The notes beneath the pieces were generated by a model. It was given only the letters and a program-made list of their open reading frames with translations, was not told the DNA's origin and did no database searches. Positions 18,276 through 27,861 of a stretch of DNA of 64,000 nucleotides are shown here, in pieces. Location: assembly GCF_014280035.1 (NCBI RefSeq), contig NZ_CP047957.1, positions 372,001 to 436,000 of the forward strand, written 5' to 3'. The first letter of the stretch is position 1, and the number at the start of each line of letters is the position of its first letter. The stretch is from Synechococcus sp. A18-25c. Its GTDB lineage: Bacteria; Cyanobacteriota; Cyanobacteriia; PCC-6307; Cyanobiaceae. A program made the position numbers and the translations under genes.

Positions 18276-21200
18276 ATGACTCACCTTCCCGGTTCCCATT
18301 GGCCCTACAGCGACAGTGCTGCGCCTGAGGCCGTGGCCGGTGAAAAGGATGCTTGCGGCGTGGGATTCCTCGCGAATCTTCAGGGTGAGACCAGTCATTG
18401 GGTTTTGCAGCAGGCCTTGCGTGGTCTGGGTTGTATGGAGCACCGGGGGGGATGTGGCGGCGATGGGGACTCGGGCGACGGTGCCGGTGTGCTCTGTCAG
18501 ATCCCCTGGGCTTATCTACGAGAGGTCTGGCCGGAAGCCGCTGCAGCGAAAGGTCTCGGCATGATGTTCATGCCCACGGATGCAAGCTGCCGGGCGGATG
18601 TTCGCCGCGTCTGTGACGCGGAGGCCAGTGCTTTGGGGTTGCGTCCGCTGGGGTGGCGAACCGTTCCTGTGGATCCAACCGTGCTGGGTCCCATGGCGCG
18701 AGCAACGGCGCCTGTGATCGAGCAGTGGGTGCTTGATGGCCACGCGGATGACTCGGCTTTCGAAGGTCAGCTGCTGCGTTTGCGCCGCAGGATTGGAGCT
18801 CGCATCCGCGCCGAATTTGGCACCTCTGGTGGTTACGACCTCTATGTGGCGTCCTTGAGCAGCCGCACGGTTGTTTACAAAGGCATGGTGCGTTCCGAAG
18901 TCTTGGCGCACTATTACGCCGACCTCAGGGATCCGCGCTTTGCCGTCAGTTTCGCGGTTTATCACCGTCGTTTCAGCACCAATACCCTGCCGCGCTGGCC
19001 CCTGGCGCAGCCGATGCGGCTTCTGGGCCACAACGGTGAAATCAACACCCTGCTGGGCAACCTCAACTGGGCCAAGGCGTCAGAAGCCAGCCTCGAGAAC
19101 GTCTGGGGGGAAGCTGCCGACGATCTGATTCCGGTGGTGAACCCTGCCTTCAGTGATTCCGCCAACCTTGATGCCACTTTGGAGCTGATGGTGCGCAGCG
19201 GGCGTTCGATCACCGACAGCCTGATCACGCTGGTGCCCGAAGCCTTCCGCAATCAGCCCGACCTCGACAGCCGTCCCGATGTGACGGCGATGTACGAGTT
19301 CAATGCGGGCATTCAGGAACCCTGGGATGGTCCGGCCCTGTTGGTCTTTGCCGACGGCAAGCGGGTGGGTGCCACGTTGGATCGCAATGGGTTGCGCCCG
19401 GCGCGTTGGTGCACCACCGATGACGGCTTCGTGATCATGGGATCGGAGACCGGTGTGGTGGATCTCAGCGGCAAGACCATCGTCAGGAAAGGGCGACTTG
19501 GACCTGGACAGATGGTGGCCGTGGATCTGGAACGCGGCGAGTTGCTGGACAACTGGTCTGTCAAGGAGGACGCGGCGCGTCGATTCCCTTATGCCGAATG
19601 GCTGAAGCAGCACCGCCGCAGCGTGGCCCCGCAGCCTTGGATCCAGGATCAACAGGTCAGTGAACTCGATCTGCTGCGCTTGCAGACCGCCATGGGTTTC
19701 ACCGCCGAGGATTTCGATCTGATCATTGAAGACATGGCGGCCCTCGGCAAAGAGCCGACCTACTGCATGGGGGATGACATTCCACTGGCGGTGCTCTCCG
19801 AGAAGCCACACCTGTTGTTCGACTATTTCAAGCAGCGCTTCGCCCAGGTCACCAATCCGCCGATCGACCCGCTCCGGGAAAAGCTGGTGATGAGCTTGGA
19901 GATGCATCTCGGTGAACGACGACCGGCCCTGAAGCCCCAGGCCGAGGCTGCCGCCGTGATTCATCTAGAGACCCCGGTGTTGAACGAGGCCGAATTGGCG
20001 GCCATCAGCCAGCAGGGGCTGCCGGTGCAGACCTTGTCCACGCAAGTCGCGGTTGAAGCTTGTGCCGGCGGGTTGCAGCCTGCGCTCGAAGCTCTCTGCC
20101 ACGCCGCAGAACGAGCAGTCCGCGGTGGTGCTCAGGTGTTGGTGCTTTCCGACCGTGTCGATGCGTCAGGGGTCGCTACTCCGCTCACCCCCACCACGGT
20201 GGCCATGCCATCGCTGTTGTCCGTAGGGGCGGTGCACCATCACCTGCTGCGACAAAAGCTGAGGCTGCAGTGCTCCTTGGTGGTGGATACCGCGCAGTGC
20301 TGGAGCACGCATCACTTGGCTTGCCTGATCGGTTACGGCGCTAGTGCCGTCTGCCCTTGGCTCACCTGGGAGACCACCCGTCACTGGCTGGAGCACCCCA
20401 AAACCAAAAAACGCATTGAGCAGGGCAAGCTGCCGGCCCTCGACGCTGATCAGGTGCAGGCCAATGTGCGCGAGTCCCTTGAAAACGGCCTTCGCAAAAT
20501 TCTGTCCAAGATCGGAATTTCTCTGCTGGCCAGCTACCACGGCGCTCAAATCTTTGAGGCGATTGGTCTTGGTGCCGATGTGATCGAGATCGCCTTCAGC
20601 GGTACCACCAGCCGGGTGGCAGGCATGACCCTTGCCGAATTGGCCAATGAAACCCTGTCGATGCATGCCAAAGCTTTCCCCGAGCTGAACCGCAGCAAGC
20701 TGGAGTTCATGGGTTTTGTTCAGTACCGCAGTGGTGCGGAATACCACCGCAACAACCCTGAACTCTCCAAGGCGCTGCACAAGGCCGTGGCACAGGGCCC
20801 CGGCTACGACCATTTCTCCACTTACAAGGCCTTGTTGGAGAACCGACCGGTCATGGCCCTCAGGGACCTGCTCGAGTTCAAGTTGGCGCCCACCCCGCTT
20901 CCCCTCGATCAGGTGGAGAGTGTGGAGAGCATCTGCTCCCGCTTCTGCACGGGTGGGATGAGCCTCGGCGCCCTGTCTCGTGAAGCCCATGAAGTGCTGG
21001 CCGTGGCGATGAATCGCATCGGCGGCAAGAGCAACAGCGGCGAAGGCGGTGAAGACCCAGCCCGTTTCCAGGTGTTGAAGGACGTCGATGGGGAGGGGCG
21101 ATCGGCGTCCTTCCCCAGCATCGGCGGACTGCGCAACGGCGACACCGCCTGCTCCGCGATCAAGCAAGTGGCTTCAGGGCGCTTCGGAGTGACGGCTGAA

Positions 21201-22874
21201 TATCTGCGCAGTGGTAAGCAGCTGGAGATCAAGGTGGCGCAAGGGGCCAAGCCCGGTGAGGGCGGCCAGTTGCCAGGTCCGAAGGTGGACAAGTACATCG
21301 CCTGGCTGCGCAACAGCAAGCCAGGTGTGGCCTTGATTTCGCCGCCCCCGCACCATGACATCTACTCGATCGAAGATCTCGCCCAGTTGATCCACGATCT
21401 CCACCAGGTCCATCCAGCAGCACCTGTCAGCGTGAAGTTGGTAGCTGAAATCGGCATCGGCACCATCGCTGCTGGTGTGGCGAAAGCCAACGCCGATGTG
21501 ATTCAGATTTCGGGCCACGACGGCGGCACTGGAGCCTCACCGCTGAGCTCGATCAAGCATGCCGGCGGCCCCTGGGAGTTGGGCCTGACTGAGGTCCACC
21601 GAGCCCTCTTGGAGAACGGTCTTCGTGATCGGGTTCTGTTGCGGGCCGATGGTGGCCTTAAAACCGGCTGGGATGTGGTGATCGCCGCGCTCCTCGGCGC
21701 GGAGGAGTACGGCTTCGGTTCGATTGCGATGATTGCCGAAGGCTGCGTGATGGCCCGCGTTTGCCACACCAACAACTGCCCAGTCGGTGTGGCCACACAA
21801 AAGGAGAACCTGCGCAAGCGCTTCACCGGGGTCCCCGAGCACGTCGTCAACTTCTTCTGGTACGTGGCTGAGGAAGTGCGCCAGCTCATGAGCTTGCTGG
21901 GTGTGAGCAGTTTTGAAGATCTGATCGGACGCACGGATCTGCTCAAGGCCCGATCGATTGAGCTGGCCAAGACCAAGTGTGTGGATCTCTCCAGCCTGCT
22001 CGCTCCAGTCCATGGTGCTGAGGATCGCTCTTGGCTTCGCCACAGCGCTCAGGCCCATGGCAATGGCCCGATCCTCGAAGACCGATTGTTGGCTGATGTG
22101 GAGCTGATGGCTGCGGTGGAAAGCCATGGTTCGCTCAGCCGCAGTGTGGAGATCATCAACACCGATCGCAGTGTCTGCGCTCGACTGGCGGGTGAAATTG
22201 CCCAACGCCACGGCAACCGTGGTTTCAACGGACAGCTTGATCTGACCTTCCGTGGCGCGTCTGGGCAGAGCTTCGGTGCTTTCCTCGTGCAAGGGATGAA
22301 TGTTCGGCTCGAGGGTGAGGCGAATGATTACGTCGGCAAGAGCATGAACAGCGGCAGGATCGCTTTGGTGCCCGCTGATGCCACCGCCAACCCTGGTGAT
22401 CAGGTAATTCTCGGCAACACCTGTCTCTACGGAGCGACCGGTGGTGAACTGTTTGCCCTTGGTCGTGCCGGTGAGCGCTTTGGTGTTCGCAACAGTGGAG
22501 CCCGTGCGGTTGTGGAGGGTGCTGGAGATCACTGCTGTGAGTACATGACTGGTGGTGTTGTGGTGGTGCTCGGCAGCACTGGACGCAACGTCGGTGCTGG
22601 CATGACTGGTGGCGTGACCTTCCTGCTCGACGATGGCGAACGGGTTACTCCCCGCGTCAATCCTGAGATCGTGGAGGTGTGCAGCATTACTACCGATGAG
22701 CAGGCCTCATTGCTGAAGCAACTGCTCGAGTTGCATGTGGCTGCCACAGGTAGCGAGAAGGCCTCATCGCTGCTGGCGGATTGGTCAGCGGCCAAGGCAG
22801 GGTTCAAGGTGCTCATTCCTCCCAGCGAACGTGAGGCTATGGGCTTGCTGGATCGGGCTGCCGTGGCGGTCTGA
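18276..22874 (+). CDS. glsF: Ferredoxin-dependent glutamate synthase
   Basis: About 1,532 residues in one chain. It transfers the glutamine amide to 2-oxoglutarate using reduced ferredoxin, the second half of the GS-GOGAT ammonium assimilation cycle. The N-terminal amidotransferase nucleophile is Cys27 (EKDACGVGF), normally exposed by propeptide removal. The FMN/3Fe-4S region carries CX5CX4C at 1157, 1163 and 1168 (GCVMARVCHTNNCPVG). The C-terminal GXGXG beta-helix is present. No NADPH-binding small subunit is nearby, fitting the ferredoxin type. The ATG at 18276 is preferred by similarity. GTG 18219 (AGGA seven bases upstream) and ATG 18228 are alternatives. Confidence 0.96.
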   Translation: MTHLPGSHWPYSDSAAPEAVAGEKDACGVGFLANLQGETSHWVLQQALRGLGCMEHRGGCGGDGDSGDGAGVLCQIPWAYLREVWPEAAAAKGLGMMFMPTDASCRADVRRVCDAEASALGLRPLGWRTVPVDPTVLGPMARATAPVIEQWVLDGHADDSAFEGQLLRLRRRIGARIRAEFGTSGGYDLYVASLSSRTVVYKGMVRSEVLAHYYADLRDPRFAVSFAVYHRRFSTNTLPRWPLAQPMRLLGHNGEINTLLGNLNWAKASEASLENVWGEAADDLIPVVNPAFSDSANLDATLELMVRSGRSITDSLITLVPEAFRNQPDLDSRPDVTAMYEFNAGIQEPWDGPALLVFADGKRVGATLDRNGLRPARWCTTDDGFVIMGSETGVVDLSGKTIVRKGRLGPGQMVAVDLERGELLDNWSVKEDAARRFPYAEWLKQHRRSVAPQPWIQDQQVSELDLLRLQTAMGFTAEDFDLIIEDMAALGKEPTYCMGDDIPLAVLSEKPHLLFDYFKQRFAQVTNPPIDPLREKLVMSLEMHLGERRPALKPQAEAAAVIHLETPVLNEAELAAISQQGLPVQTLSTQVAVEACAGGLQPALEALCHAAERAVRGGAQVLVLSDRVDASGVATPLTPTTVAMPSLLSVGAVHHHLLRQKLRLQCSLVVDTAQCWSTHHLACLIGYGASAVCPWLTWETTRHWLEHPKTKKRIEQGKLPALDADQVQANVRESLENGLRKILSKIGISLLASYHGAQIFEAIGLGADVIEIAFSGTTSRVAGMTLAELANETLSMHAKAFPELNRSKLEFMGFVQYRSGAEYHRNNPELSKALHKAVAQGPGYDHFSTYKALLENRPVMALRDLLEFKLAPTPLPLDQVESVESICSRFCTGGMSLGALSREAHEVLAVAMNRIGGKSNSGEGGEDPARFQVLKDVDGEGRSASFPSIGGLRNGDTACSAIKQVASGRFGVTAEYLRSGKQLEIKVAQGAKPGEGGQLPGPKVDKYIAWLRNSKPGVALISPPPHHDIYSIEDLAQLIHDLHQVHPAAPVSVKLVAEIGIGTIAAGVAKANADVIQISGHDGGTGASPLSSIKHAGGPWELGLTEVHRALLENGLRDRVLLRADGGLKTGWDVVIAALLGAEEYGFGSIAMIAEGCVMARVCHTNNCPVGVATQKENLRKRFTGVPEHVVNFFWYVAEEVRQLMSLLGVSSFEDLIGRTDLLKARSIELAKTKCVDLSSLLAPVHGAEDRSWLRHSAQAHGNGPILEDRLLADVELMAAVESHGSLSRSVEIINTDRSVCARLAGEIAQRHGNRGFNGQLDLTFRGASGQSFGAFLVQGMNVRLEGEANDYVGKSMNSGRIALVPADATANPGDQVILGNTCLYGATGGELFALGRAGERFGVRNSGARAVVEGAGDHCCEYMTGGVVVVLGSTGRNVGAGMTGGVTFLLDDGERVTPRVNPEIVEVCSITTDEQASLLKQLLELHVAATGSEKASSLLADWSAAKAGFKVLIPPSEREAMGLLDRAAVAV

Positions 22875-22887
22875 TCGCTGCCGATCC

Positions 22888-23211
22888 ATGCCTTGGTTCG
22901 TCAAGCAGGAGGTGTTTACTCCATCCATGCGGGCACTTTCAGCAGATGAGCGTCGCTCCCACTGCGATGCTCATCGCACCTGGTTGAATGCTGAGCGCGA
23001 GAAAGGCTGGAGGCTCTACAGCGGTTTTCTCGTGGATGGCCAGGAGCAGCCCGGAGGCGGTGGCTTGATGATTTTTGAGGCCCCCTCCTACCAAAGCGCC
23101 CATGATTGGGTGACGCGTGATCCAATGATTCTCCGCGGCCTGGTGACCTGGTCGCTTTATGCCTGGCGCCCGGTCTGTGCCGATGCCTTGCCTGTGTCAC
23201 AGGCTTGGTGA
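22888..23211 (+). CDS. YCII-related domain protein
   Basis: A 107-residue small protein, MPWFVKQEVFTPS start, with the alpha-beta barrel-like pattern of YCII proteins (HRTWLNAEREKGWRLYSGFLVD, GGLMIFEAPSYQSAHDWVTRDP). The central Asp and His positions usual for the family are partly recognisable. It starts 13 bases after glsF and is likely co-transcribed. The function is unknown. Longer frames upstream overlap glsF and are rejected. Confidence 0.7.
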   Translation: MPWFVKQEVFTPSMRALSADERRSHCDAHRTWLNAEREKGWRLYSGFLVDGQEQPGGGGLMIFEAPSYQSAHDWVTRDPMILRGLVTWSLYAWRPVCADALPVSQAW

Positions 23212-23256
23212 GCCGGAGCCGAAACCATCCTTGTCTTCGCCCTGGCTGGCGTCTGG

Positions 23257-24135
23257 TCAGCGGGGATGGCTGAGCATCAGCTTTTGCACTTCTCCGGCGT
23301 GGTAGCTGCTGCGCGTCAGCGGTGTGCTCACCACCTGGAGGAACCCCAGATCACCCTCCCCCAGCTCGCGGTAGTGGTCGAACTGCTCTGGTGTGACGAA
23401 ACGGTCCACCGCTAGGTGCTTCGGCCCGGGTGAGAGGTATTGGCCGATCGTGACGATGTCAACGTGATGGGCACGCAGGTCGCGCAACACCTGGATCACT
23501 TCCGCATCGTTTTCCCCGAGCCCCACCATCAGTCCTGATTTGCTGTATGCCTTGGGCCAGCCTTCACGCACACGCTTCAACAGTTCCAGCGATCGCTCGT
23601 ACTCACCCTGTGGTCTGGCTTGTCGGTACAAGCGAGGCACGGTTTCGATGTTGTGGTTCAGCACATGGGGTCCTGCCTCCATCACGGTGGCGAGGGCATC
23701 CCAGTTGCCGCAGAAGTCTGGGATCAGCAATTCGATGGTGGTGAGCGGTGAGCGCTGTTTGACCTGTTCGATGCAGGCCACGAACTGGGAGGCGCCACCG
23801 TCGTCAAGGTCATCGCGGTTCACTGAGGTGATCACCACGTGCTTCAGGCCGAGCCTGGCTACAGCCTCCCCCAGGCGTTCAGGTTCCGTGGGATCGAGCT
23901 GCCGAACGCTTTTGTCGAAATCGATGTCGCAGTAAGGGCAGGCGCGCGTGCAACCGGGTCCCATGATCAGGAATGTGGCCGTCCCTCCGGCGAAGCATTC
24001 CCCGATGTTGGGGCAGCTGGCTTCCTGGCAGACCGTATTCAGCTTCAGGTCAAGCAGCATGTCCGCAACGGCTCCGATGCGTTCCCGTTGAGGAGCTTTG
24101 ACGCGGAGCCAATCAGGTTTCAGGACGGAGGTCAT
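23257..24135 (-). CDS. lipA: Lipoyl synthase
   Basis: A 292-residue radical SAM enzyme that inserts two sulfurs into octanoyl groups on lipoyl domains. The auxiliary cluster cysteines are Cys36, Cys41 and Cys47 ([12 protein letters not shown]). The SAM cluster is Cys62, Cys66, Cys69 (CTRACPYCD). [25 protein letters not shown]-type text and GLMVGLGE complete the family pattern. Convergent with the YCII gene, and divergent from tRNA-Pro 18 bases away. Confidence 0.97.
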   Translation of the reverse strand: MTSVLKPDWLRVKAPQRERIGAVADMLLDLKLNTVCQEASCPNIGECFAGGTATFLIMGPGCTRACPYCDIDFDKSVRQLDPTEPERLGEAVARLGLKHVVITSVNRDDLDDGGASQFVACIEQVKQRSPLTTIELLIPDFCGNWDALATVMEAGPHVLNHNIETVPRLYRQARPQGEYERSLELLKRVREGWPKAYSKSGLMVGLGENDAEVIQVLRDLRAHHVDIVTIGQYLSPGPKHLAVDRFVTPEQFDHYRELGEGDLGFLQVVSTPLTRSSYHAGEVQKLMLSHPR

Positions 24136-24153
24136 CTTCTAGAGTCGGGCCTT

Positions 24154-24227
24154 CGGGATGTAGCGCAGCTTGGTAGCGCACTTCGTTCGGGACGAAGGGG
24201 CCGCAGGTTCGAATCCTGTCATCCCGA
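24154..24227 (+). tRNA. tRNA-Pro (anticodon CGG)
   Basis: Acceptor CGGGATG pairs with CATCCCG. The D arm, anticodon stem CTTCG/CGAAG and T arm with GGTTCGAATCC are all present. The anticodon loop TTCGGGA gives CGG (24188-24190), reading CCG. Discriminator is A and the CCA end is not encoded. Confidence 0.96.
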
Positions 24228-24242
24228 CTGCAATGGCCGGCA

Positions 24243-26057
24243 TCAACTGAGCGCGGCTCCGGGATAACCACGGGGGGTCACCATGCGGCCACCCATGACC
24301 CGACTGCTGCTGTTGCCGACCACCAGCACGGTGAGCATGTCAACGTCCTCCGGTTGGAGGTTAGCCAGCTGAAACAGGCTCACGTTCTCCTCCCGTCGTC
24401 CGAGTTGGCGGGCCATCACCACCGGTGTTGTGGCAGGTCGATCCTTGAGCAGGATCTCAATAGCTCGCTGCAGCTGCCAGTCGCGGCCTTTGGAGCGTGG
24501 GTTGTAGAGCGCCACCACAAAATCTCCTTCTGCAGCAGCGTGCAGCCGTCGTTCAATCACCTCCCAGGGTGTGAGCCTGTCACTCAAGCTGATGGTGCAG
24601 AAGTCATGCATGAGCGGTGCTCCGGCCTTGGCCGCCGCCAGCTGCAGGGCTGAGAGGCCTGGGTGAACTTGGAACAGCGGTCGATGACTCTCGGGAAGGT
24701 CCATCCACAATTCCAGGGCGAGTCCGGCCATGCCGTAAATCCCGCTGTCGCCCGATGACACCAGTGCAACCTTGGTGCCCTCACGGGCCATCTCCAAGGC
24801 CTGCTGGCACCGGTCGCGTTCCCGTGTGAGCTGTCCATCCACGCGCACCTGATCATGGCGGCGCAGGGGCTCAAGCAGATCCAGATACAGCCCATAACCA
24901 ACCCAGGACACACACCGACTGAGGGCCTGTCTGGCATCGGGGGTGAGCAGATCCAAGGCCCCTGGCCCACTGCCGATCAGATGCAGTTCGCCCCGTTGAG
25001 GTGCAAAGGCCTGGCTTGCCTCAGCGATGGCGACCGTGACGGCACCCTGTTCGCCTGGATCGGCATGAAGGATTTGCTTGGGATGACGTAACTGCGCGCC
25101 GTCTCCTGCTGCCAGCAGAGCCGCTGCTTCCGCAACCGATGCTGTTCCCATCTCCGCGTTGACCACCTCTGAAGGCGTGGGCACGGCAACCGCCGCCAAA
25201 CTGGAAGCGCAGTGCAGCCGAAAGGGCCATTCGTGCTGTTCGCTCAGGCGAATGAGTGCTGGCTCATTGGCCTTGACGTCGATGCTGCTGATTCCGGCCA
25301 CCGCTTCCCGGGCCAGTGATGCTTGAGCAAGAGCTGATGCGACGGCACGTTCGACCAGGCCAAGGCTGGTGTTGCGCTCGCAACCGATGCCGATCCAGAG
25401 GGTGGGGGGATGCCAACGACAGGCTGCAGCATCGGTTTTAGCCCCGATGCTCAAGGCGGGAGATTGATGGGAGCCATCCCGATGATGGAGTCGTTGGCTG
25501 CCAGCACTGGTTGACCAGAGCGTTGTTCCGCTTTGCTGCGTCAGGCTCAGCGGTTGCTCCATGGCCTGGGATTGCATCAGCTGATGCCAGGCGCTCGCTT
25601 CGCCTCCGCGCTTCCAACCCCATGCCTCGCCAAAGGCATCCAGTGCCAGGCGACCTTGTGTGCTGGCATCACCGGTGAGAACGGCTCGACTTCCAAGTGC
25701 GGCGGCAAGATCTCGTGCCAGCTGCTCTGCCCCAGCGGAATGACCGCCCAAGAGCGGCACCACATGCTCGCCCCGCGCATCCATCACCACAACCGCAGGA
25801 TCGGAGTGCTTGTCTTGCACCAGAGGAGCAATCAGCCTTGTAACCGCTCCAATGGCGCCAATCACCAGCAGGTTGCCCCCGCGGGTCCAGTTGGCTTTCA
25901 GCAGTTGCGACGCTGGACCAATCCGCAGATCCGCGGGCATGTCCTTCAGCGTGGTTGCAGCACCGGGCGTCAATGCGATTGCCTTGATGCGCTCCATCTG
26001 CTGCAGGCGCTGCAGGAGCGGCCAGGCACTGGCTGAAAGGCCAAGAGCCAGCGTCAC
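24243..26057 (-). CDS. cobJ: CbiG-CobJ fusion: cobalt-precorrin-5A hydrolase / precorrin-3B C17-methyltransferase
   Basis: A 604-residue bifunctional enzyme of corrin ring synthesis (cobalamin or pseudocobalamin). Residues 1-350 are CbiG-like: GNLLVIGAIGAVTR near 61-74, VVPLLGGHSAGAEQLA near 99-114, and the C-terminal CbiG domain from WIGIGCERNTS at 221. From residue 357 a tetrapyrrole methylase follows: GELHLIGSGPGALDLLTPDA, VSSGDSGIYGMAGL and ALYNPRSKGRDWQL. The fusion couples ring contraction steps in one chain and occurs in other cyanobacteria. The product may be relevant to the B12-binding radical SAM protein at 2.7 kb. Confidence 0.9.
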   Translation of the reverse strand: MTLALGLSASAWPLLQRLQQMERIKAIALTPGAATTLKDMPADLRIGPASQLLKANWTRGGNLLVIGAIGAVTRLIAPLVQDKHSDPAVVVMDARGEHVVPLLGGHSAGAEQLARDLAAALGSRAVLTGDASTQGRLALDAFGEAWGWKRGGEASAWHQLMQSQAMEQPLSLTQQSGTTLWSTSAGSQRLHHRDGSHQSPALSIGAKTDAAACRWHPPTLWIGIGCERNTSLGLVERAVASALAQASLAREAVAGISSIDVKANEPALIRLSEQHEWPFRLHCASSLAAVAVPTPSEVVNAEMGTASVAEAAALLAAGDGAQLRHPKQILHADPGEQGAVTVAIAEASQAFAPQRGELHLIGSGPGALDLLTPDARQALSRCVSWVGYGLYLDLLEPLRRHDQVRVDGQLTRERDRCQQALEMAREGTKVALVSSGDSGIYGMAGLALELWMDLPESHRPLFQVHPGLSALQLAAAKAGAPLMHDFCTISLSDRLTPWEVIERRLHAAAEGDFVVALYNPRSKGRDWQLQRAIEILLKDRPATTPVVMARQLGRREENVSLFQLANLQPEDVDMLTVLVVGNSSSRVMGGRMVTPRGYPGAALS

Positions 26058-26114
26058 GGTGTCGGCCTGGTGCGTGTTGGTGGTGTCAGCGTTCAGGGCA
26101 AAAGCTTCGGAAGA

Positions 26115-27443
26115 TCAGCGCTGGGTGCCATTGGCGTTCAACAGCTCCCTGGCTGATCCTCCCAGGCTGCTGGTGGGGGCATTGGTGTTGGCCCCCTCCG
26201 GAGGCGTGGGTGGCGAGGCGATTGCCTGGGGTTGACGGTCGCTCGGGGTTTTGGCGGGGTCGTTCTCTGAAGGTCTTGCCTTGGATGGGTCTGGCGGCTC
26301 AGGCGCCTCGTCGCGGGCTGGTGCGGGCTGCGATTCCAGCTGGATCGGGTCCTTGTCGACCTCCATGGACTGTGGGTCTGGTGTTGATGTCGTGTCTTCG
26401 GCGGGGGTGGGGGTGGCTGGTTGAGGCTCAGGGTCATCTGATTGCTCTAATTGGAAGGGCTGCTCCGTCGTGACAGCACCCGCTGGCTTGGCTGGTGGCG
26501 TGGGTTCTGGAACGGCCTCTCCCAGCAGTCGTGCGATCTGCTGATCGGAGAGCTTGGATTGCATCCAAATCGGCCGCTCCCCTGATAAGGAGTCTTGGGA
26601 GCGGAATTGATTGTTGAAGACCGGAGTGATCGGGTCTCCCATGCCATCCAGGAGTTCCATCTGAACACCGCCATTGCCGGCACCCTTCAACCAAAGGGCG
26701 TCCTGGCGGTCGACCAGAAAGCTGTCGCCGTTCACGCTGATGCGCAGCCTCCAACGTCCATCGCCTTCGCGAAGGTTTTGCAAGGGCGCATTCCAGATGA
26801 GCCAGTCGATCAGCAGCGGCTCGCCGCGTCCCAGCTCTGCAGGACTGACAACGGCAAGCCAGGGAGCATCCTGATCGGGTTGGGTGCCAATCAGTTCTTG
26901 AAGAAGGTCCAGTCGCCACTGAAGACTCGCCCCAGGCGATTTCACGGCTTCTCCCCAGGGCATGGCTGCATAGGCGCTGAAGCGATGACTTCCAGGGGAG
27001 AGGTCAGGCAGGTCAACGGTCAGTCGACCCTGGCTGGCCTGGCTGAATCGCAACGGCGGCTGATCGTCAATTTGCAGAGCCACGTGGGCCCCTAGCCCCA
27101 GTTGTGGGTCTTCGGTCAGTGGCCAGTCCTCGATTTGAAGTTCAATTGATGTGCGGCGAGTCTTCAGCAGGCTTCCATCGCGCGGACTGATGAGGGTTAG
27201 GCGCGGCTGGTAATGGTTGAGGGCCTGTTGCAGTTGTTGCACGGCGCCGGGCGGGCTCACTTCCTGCAGGCGACCCGTTGGCGCGCTGGCATCGACGATG
27301 TGATGTCCGCGCGCTTTGGAACTGGTCTGATCGCCTCCCCAGGACCAGGCCTGAACAGGCGCGGCCGGCCAGAAGCTGATCAAAAGCACCAGCACGGCTG
27401 CCAGCCAGCGTTGGAGGAAGTGGTTTCGGCCTGATGCCGTCAT
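26115..27443 (-). CDS. Exported Pro/Glu-rich protein of unknown function
   Basis: About 442 residues from the ATG at 27443; starts at 27512 and between are possible. The chosen start gives a clear signal peptide (RNHFLQRWLAAVLVLLISFWPAAPVQA) with likely cleavage after Ala. The middle (residues 60-300) looks like two beta-sandwich units with repeated phrases on LISPRDGSLL and VVSPAELGRGEPLLIDW. The last 120 residues are a Pro, Glu, Thr and Asp-rich tail. I recognise no enzyme motif. It lies 57 bases upstream of the CbiG-CobJ gene on the same strand. Periplasmic or cell-surface location is inferred. Confidence 0.6.
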   Translation of the reverse strand: MTASGRNHFLQRWLAAVLVLLISFWPAAPVQAWSWGGDQTSSKARGHHIVDASAPTGRLQEVSPPGAVQQLQQALNHYQPRLTLISPRDGSLLKTRRTSIELQIEDWPLTEDPQLGLGAHVALQIDDQPPLRFSQASQGRLTVDLPDLSPGSHRFSAYAAMPWGEAVKSPGASLQWRLDLLQELIGTQPDQDAPWLAVVSPAELGRGEPLLIDWLIWNAPLQNLREGDGRWRLRISVNGDSFLVDRQDALWLKGAGNGGVQMELLDGMGDPITPVFNNQFRSQDSLSGERPIWMQSKLSDQQIARLLGEAVPEPTPPAKPAGAVTTEQPFQLEQSDDPEPQPATPTPAEDTTSTPDPQSMEVDKDPIQLESQPAPARDEAPEPPDPSKARPSENDPAKTPSDRQPQAIASPPTPPEGANTNAPTSSLGGSARELLNANGTQR

Positions 27444-27555
27444 GGAGCCGAGCTTGAATGCAGTCATTCTGGTCATCGACGCCAGGTCGCAACTCGCTGG
27501 GAAAATTTGCATTATTTAGGCGAATATTTTTTGTCTTTCGGTGATGTTTACTCCC

Positions 27556-27584
27556 TTGAATCAATCTTGCTTCGCTGATATTCA
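27556..27584 (+). promoter_or_regulatory. Candidate psaA promoter
   Basis: TTGAAT (27556-27561), a 17-base spacer and TATTCA (27579-27584). Transcription would start near 27591, leaving a leader of about 270 bases before the psaA ATG. Another TATGCT at 27671-27676 lacks a good -35 box. Confidence 0.4.
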
Positions 27585-27685
27585 GTCTCGGGAAAATCCT
27601 AGGTGCAGACAGGCCAGCAGCCGGATTGAACCTTTGTAACTCCCTTGGGTGTGATGCGGGTCTGCGCTCCTATGCTTCCGCCAGC

Positions 27686-27704
27686 GGTCCCCTCATCAGG
27701 GGCC
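27686..27704 (+). promoter_or_regulatory. Hairpin in psaA leader
   Basis: CCCCT/AGGGG forms a five-pair stem with CATC loop, extended by GG/CC across one bulged T. It lies about 160 bases before the psaA start. Confidence 0.4.
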
Positions 27705-27714
27705 CCAGCTCCAG

Positions 27715-27746
27715 TGGCTGTCAGGGATCTTGATCCTTGAAAGCCA
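27715..27746 (+). promoter_or_regulatory. Second hairpin in psaA leader
   Basis: TGGCT/AGCCA and AGGGAT/ATCCTT (one G-T pair) stack with a 3x3 internal loop and a CTTG loop. The element precedes the psaA ATG by about 115 bases. Confidence 0.45.
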
Positions 27747-27861
27747 TTGGTGCCCGGCCGTAGTGAGGCTCGTCCGAGCTTCGGCCGGGGCCCCGGTGAA
27801 TCTCCGGATTTGCTGGAGGGGTGTCCCACCACCTCGATCCCGTCCCTCGAGGAACGACTCG

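Larger units (their letters stand above)
27444..27861. other. Divergent non-coding region before psaA
   Basis: About 418 bases with no convincing gene. It should hold the minus-strand promoter of the exported protein and the psaA promoter and long 5' leader. A candidate psaA promoter (27556-27584) and two leader hairpins (27686-27704 and 27715-27746) are listed separately. I saw no HLR1-type direct repeat. Confidence 0.6.

Noticed and set aside
24154-24240. tRNA-Pro as an integration site for a genomic island
   Set aside because: No direct repeat of the tRNA 3' end, integrase or atypical genes are found nearby; flanking genes are housekeeping.
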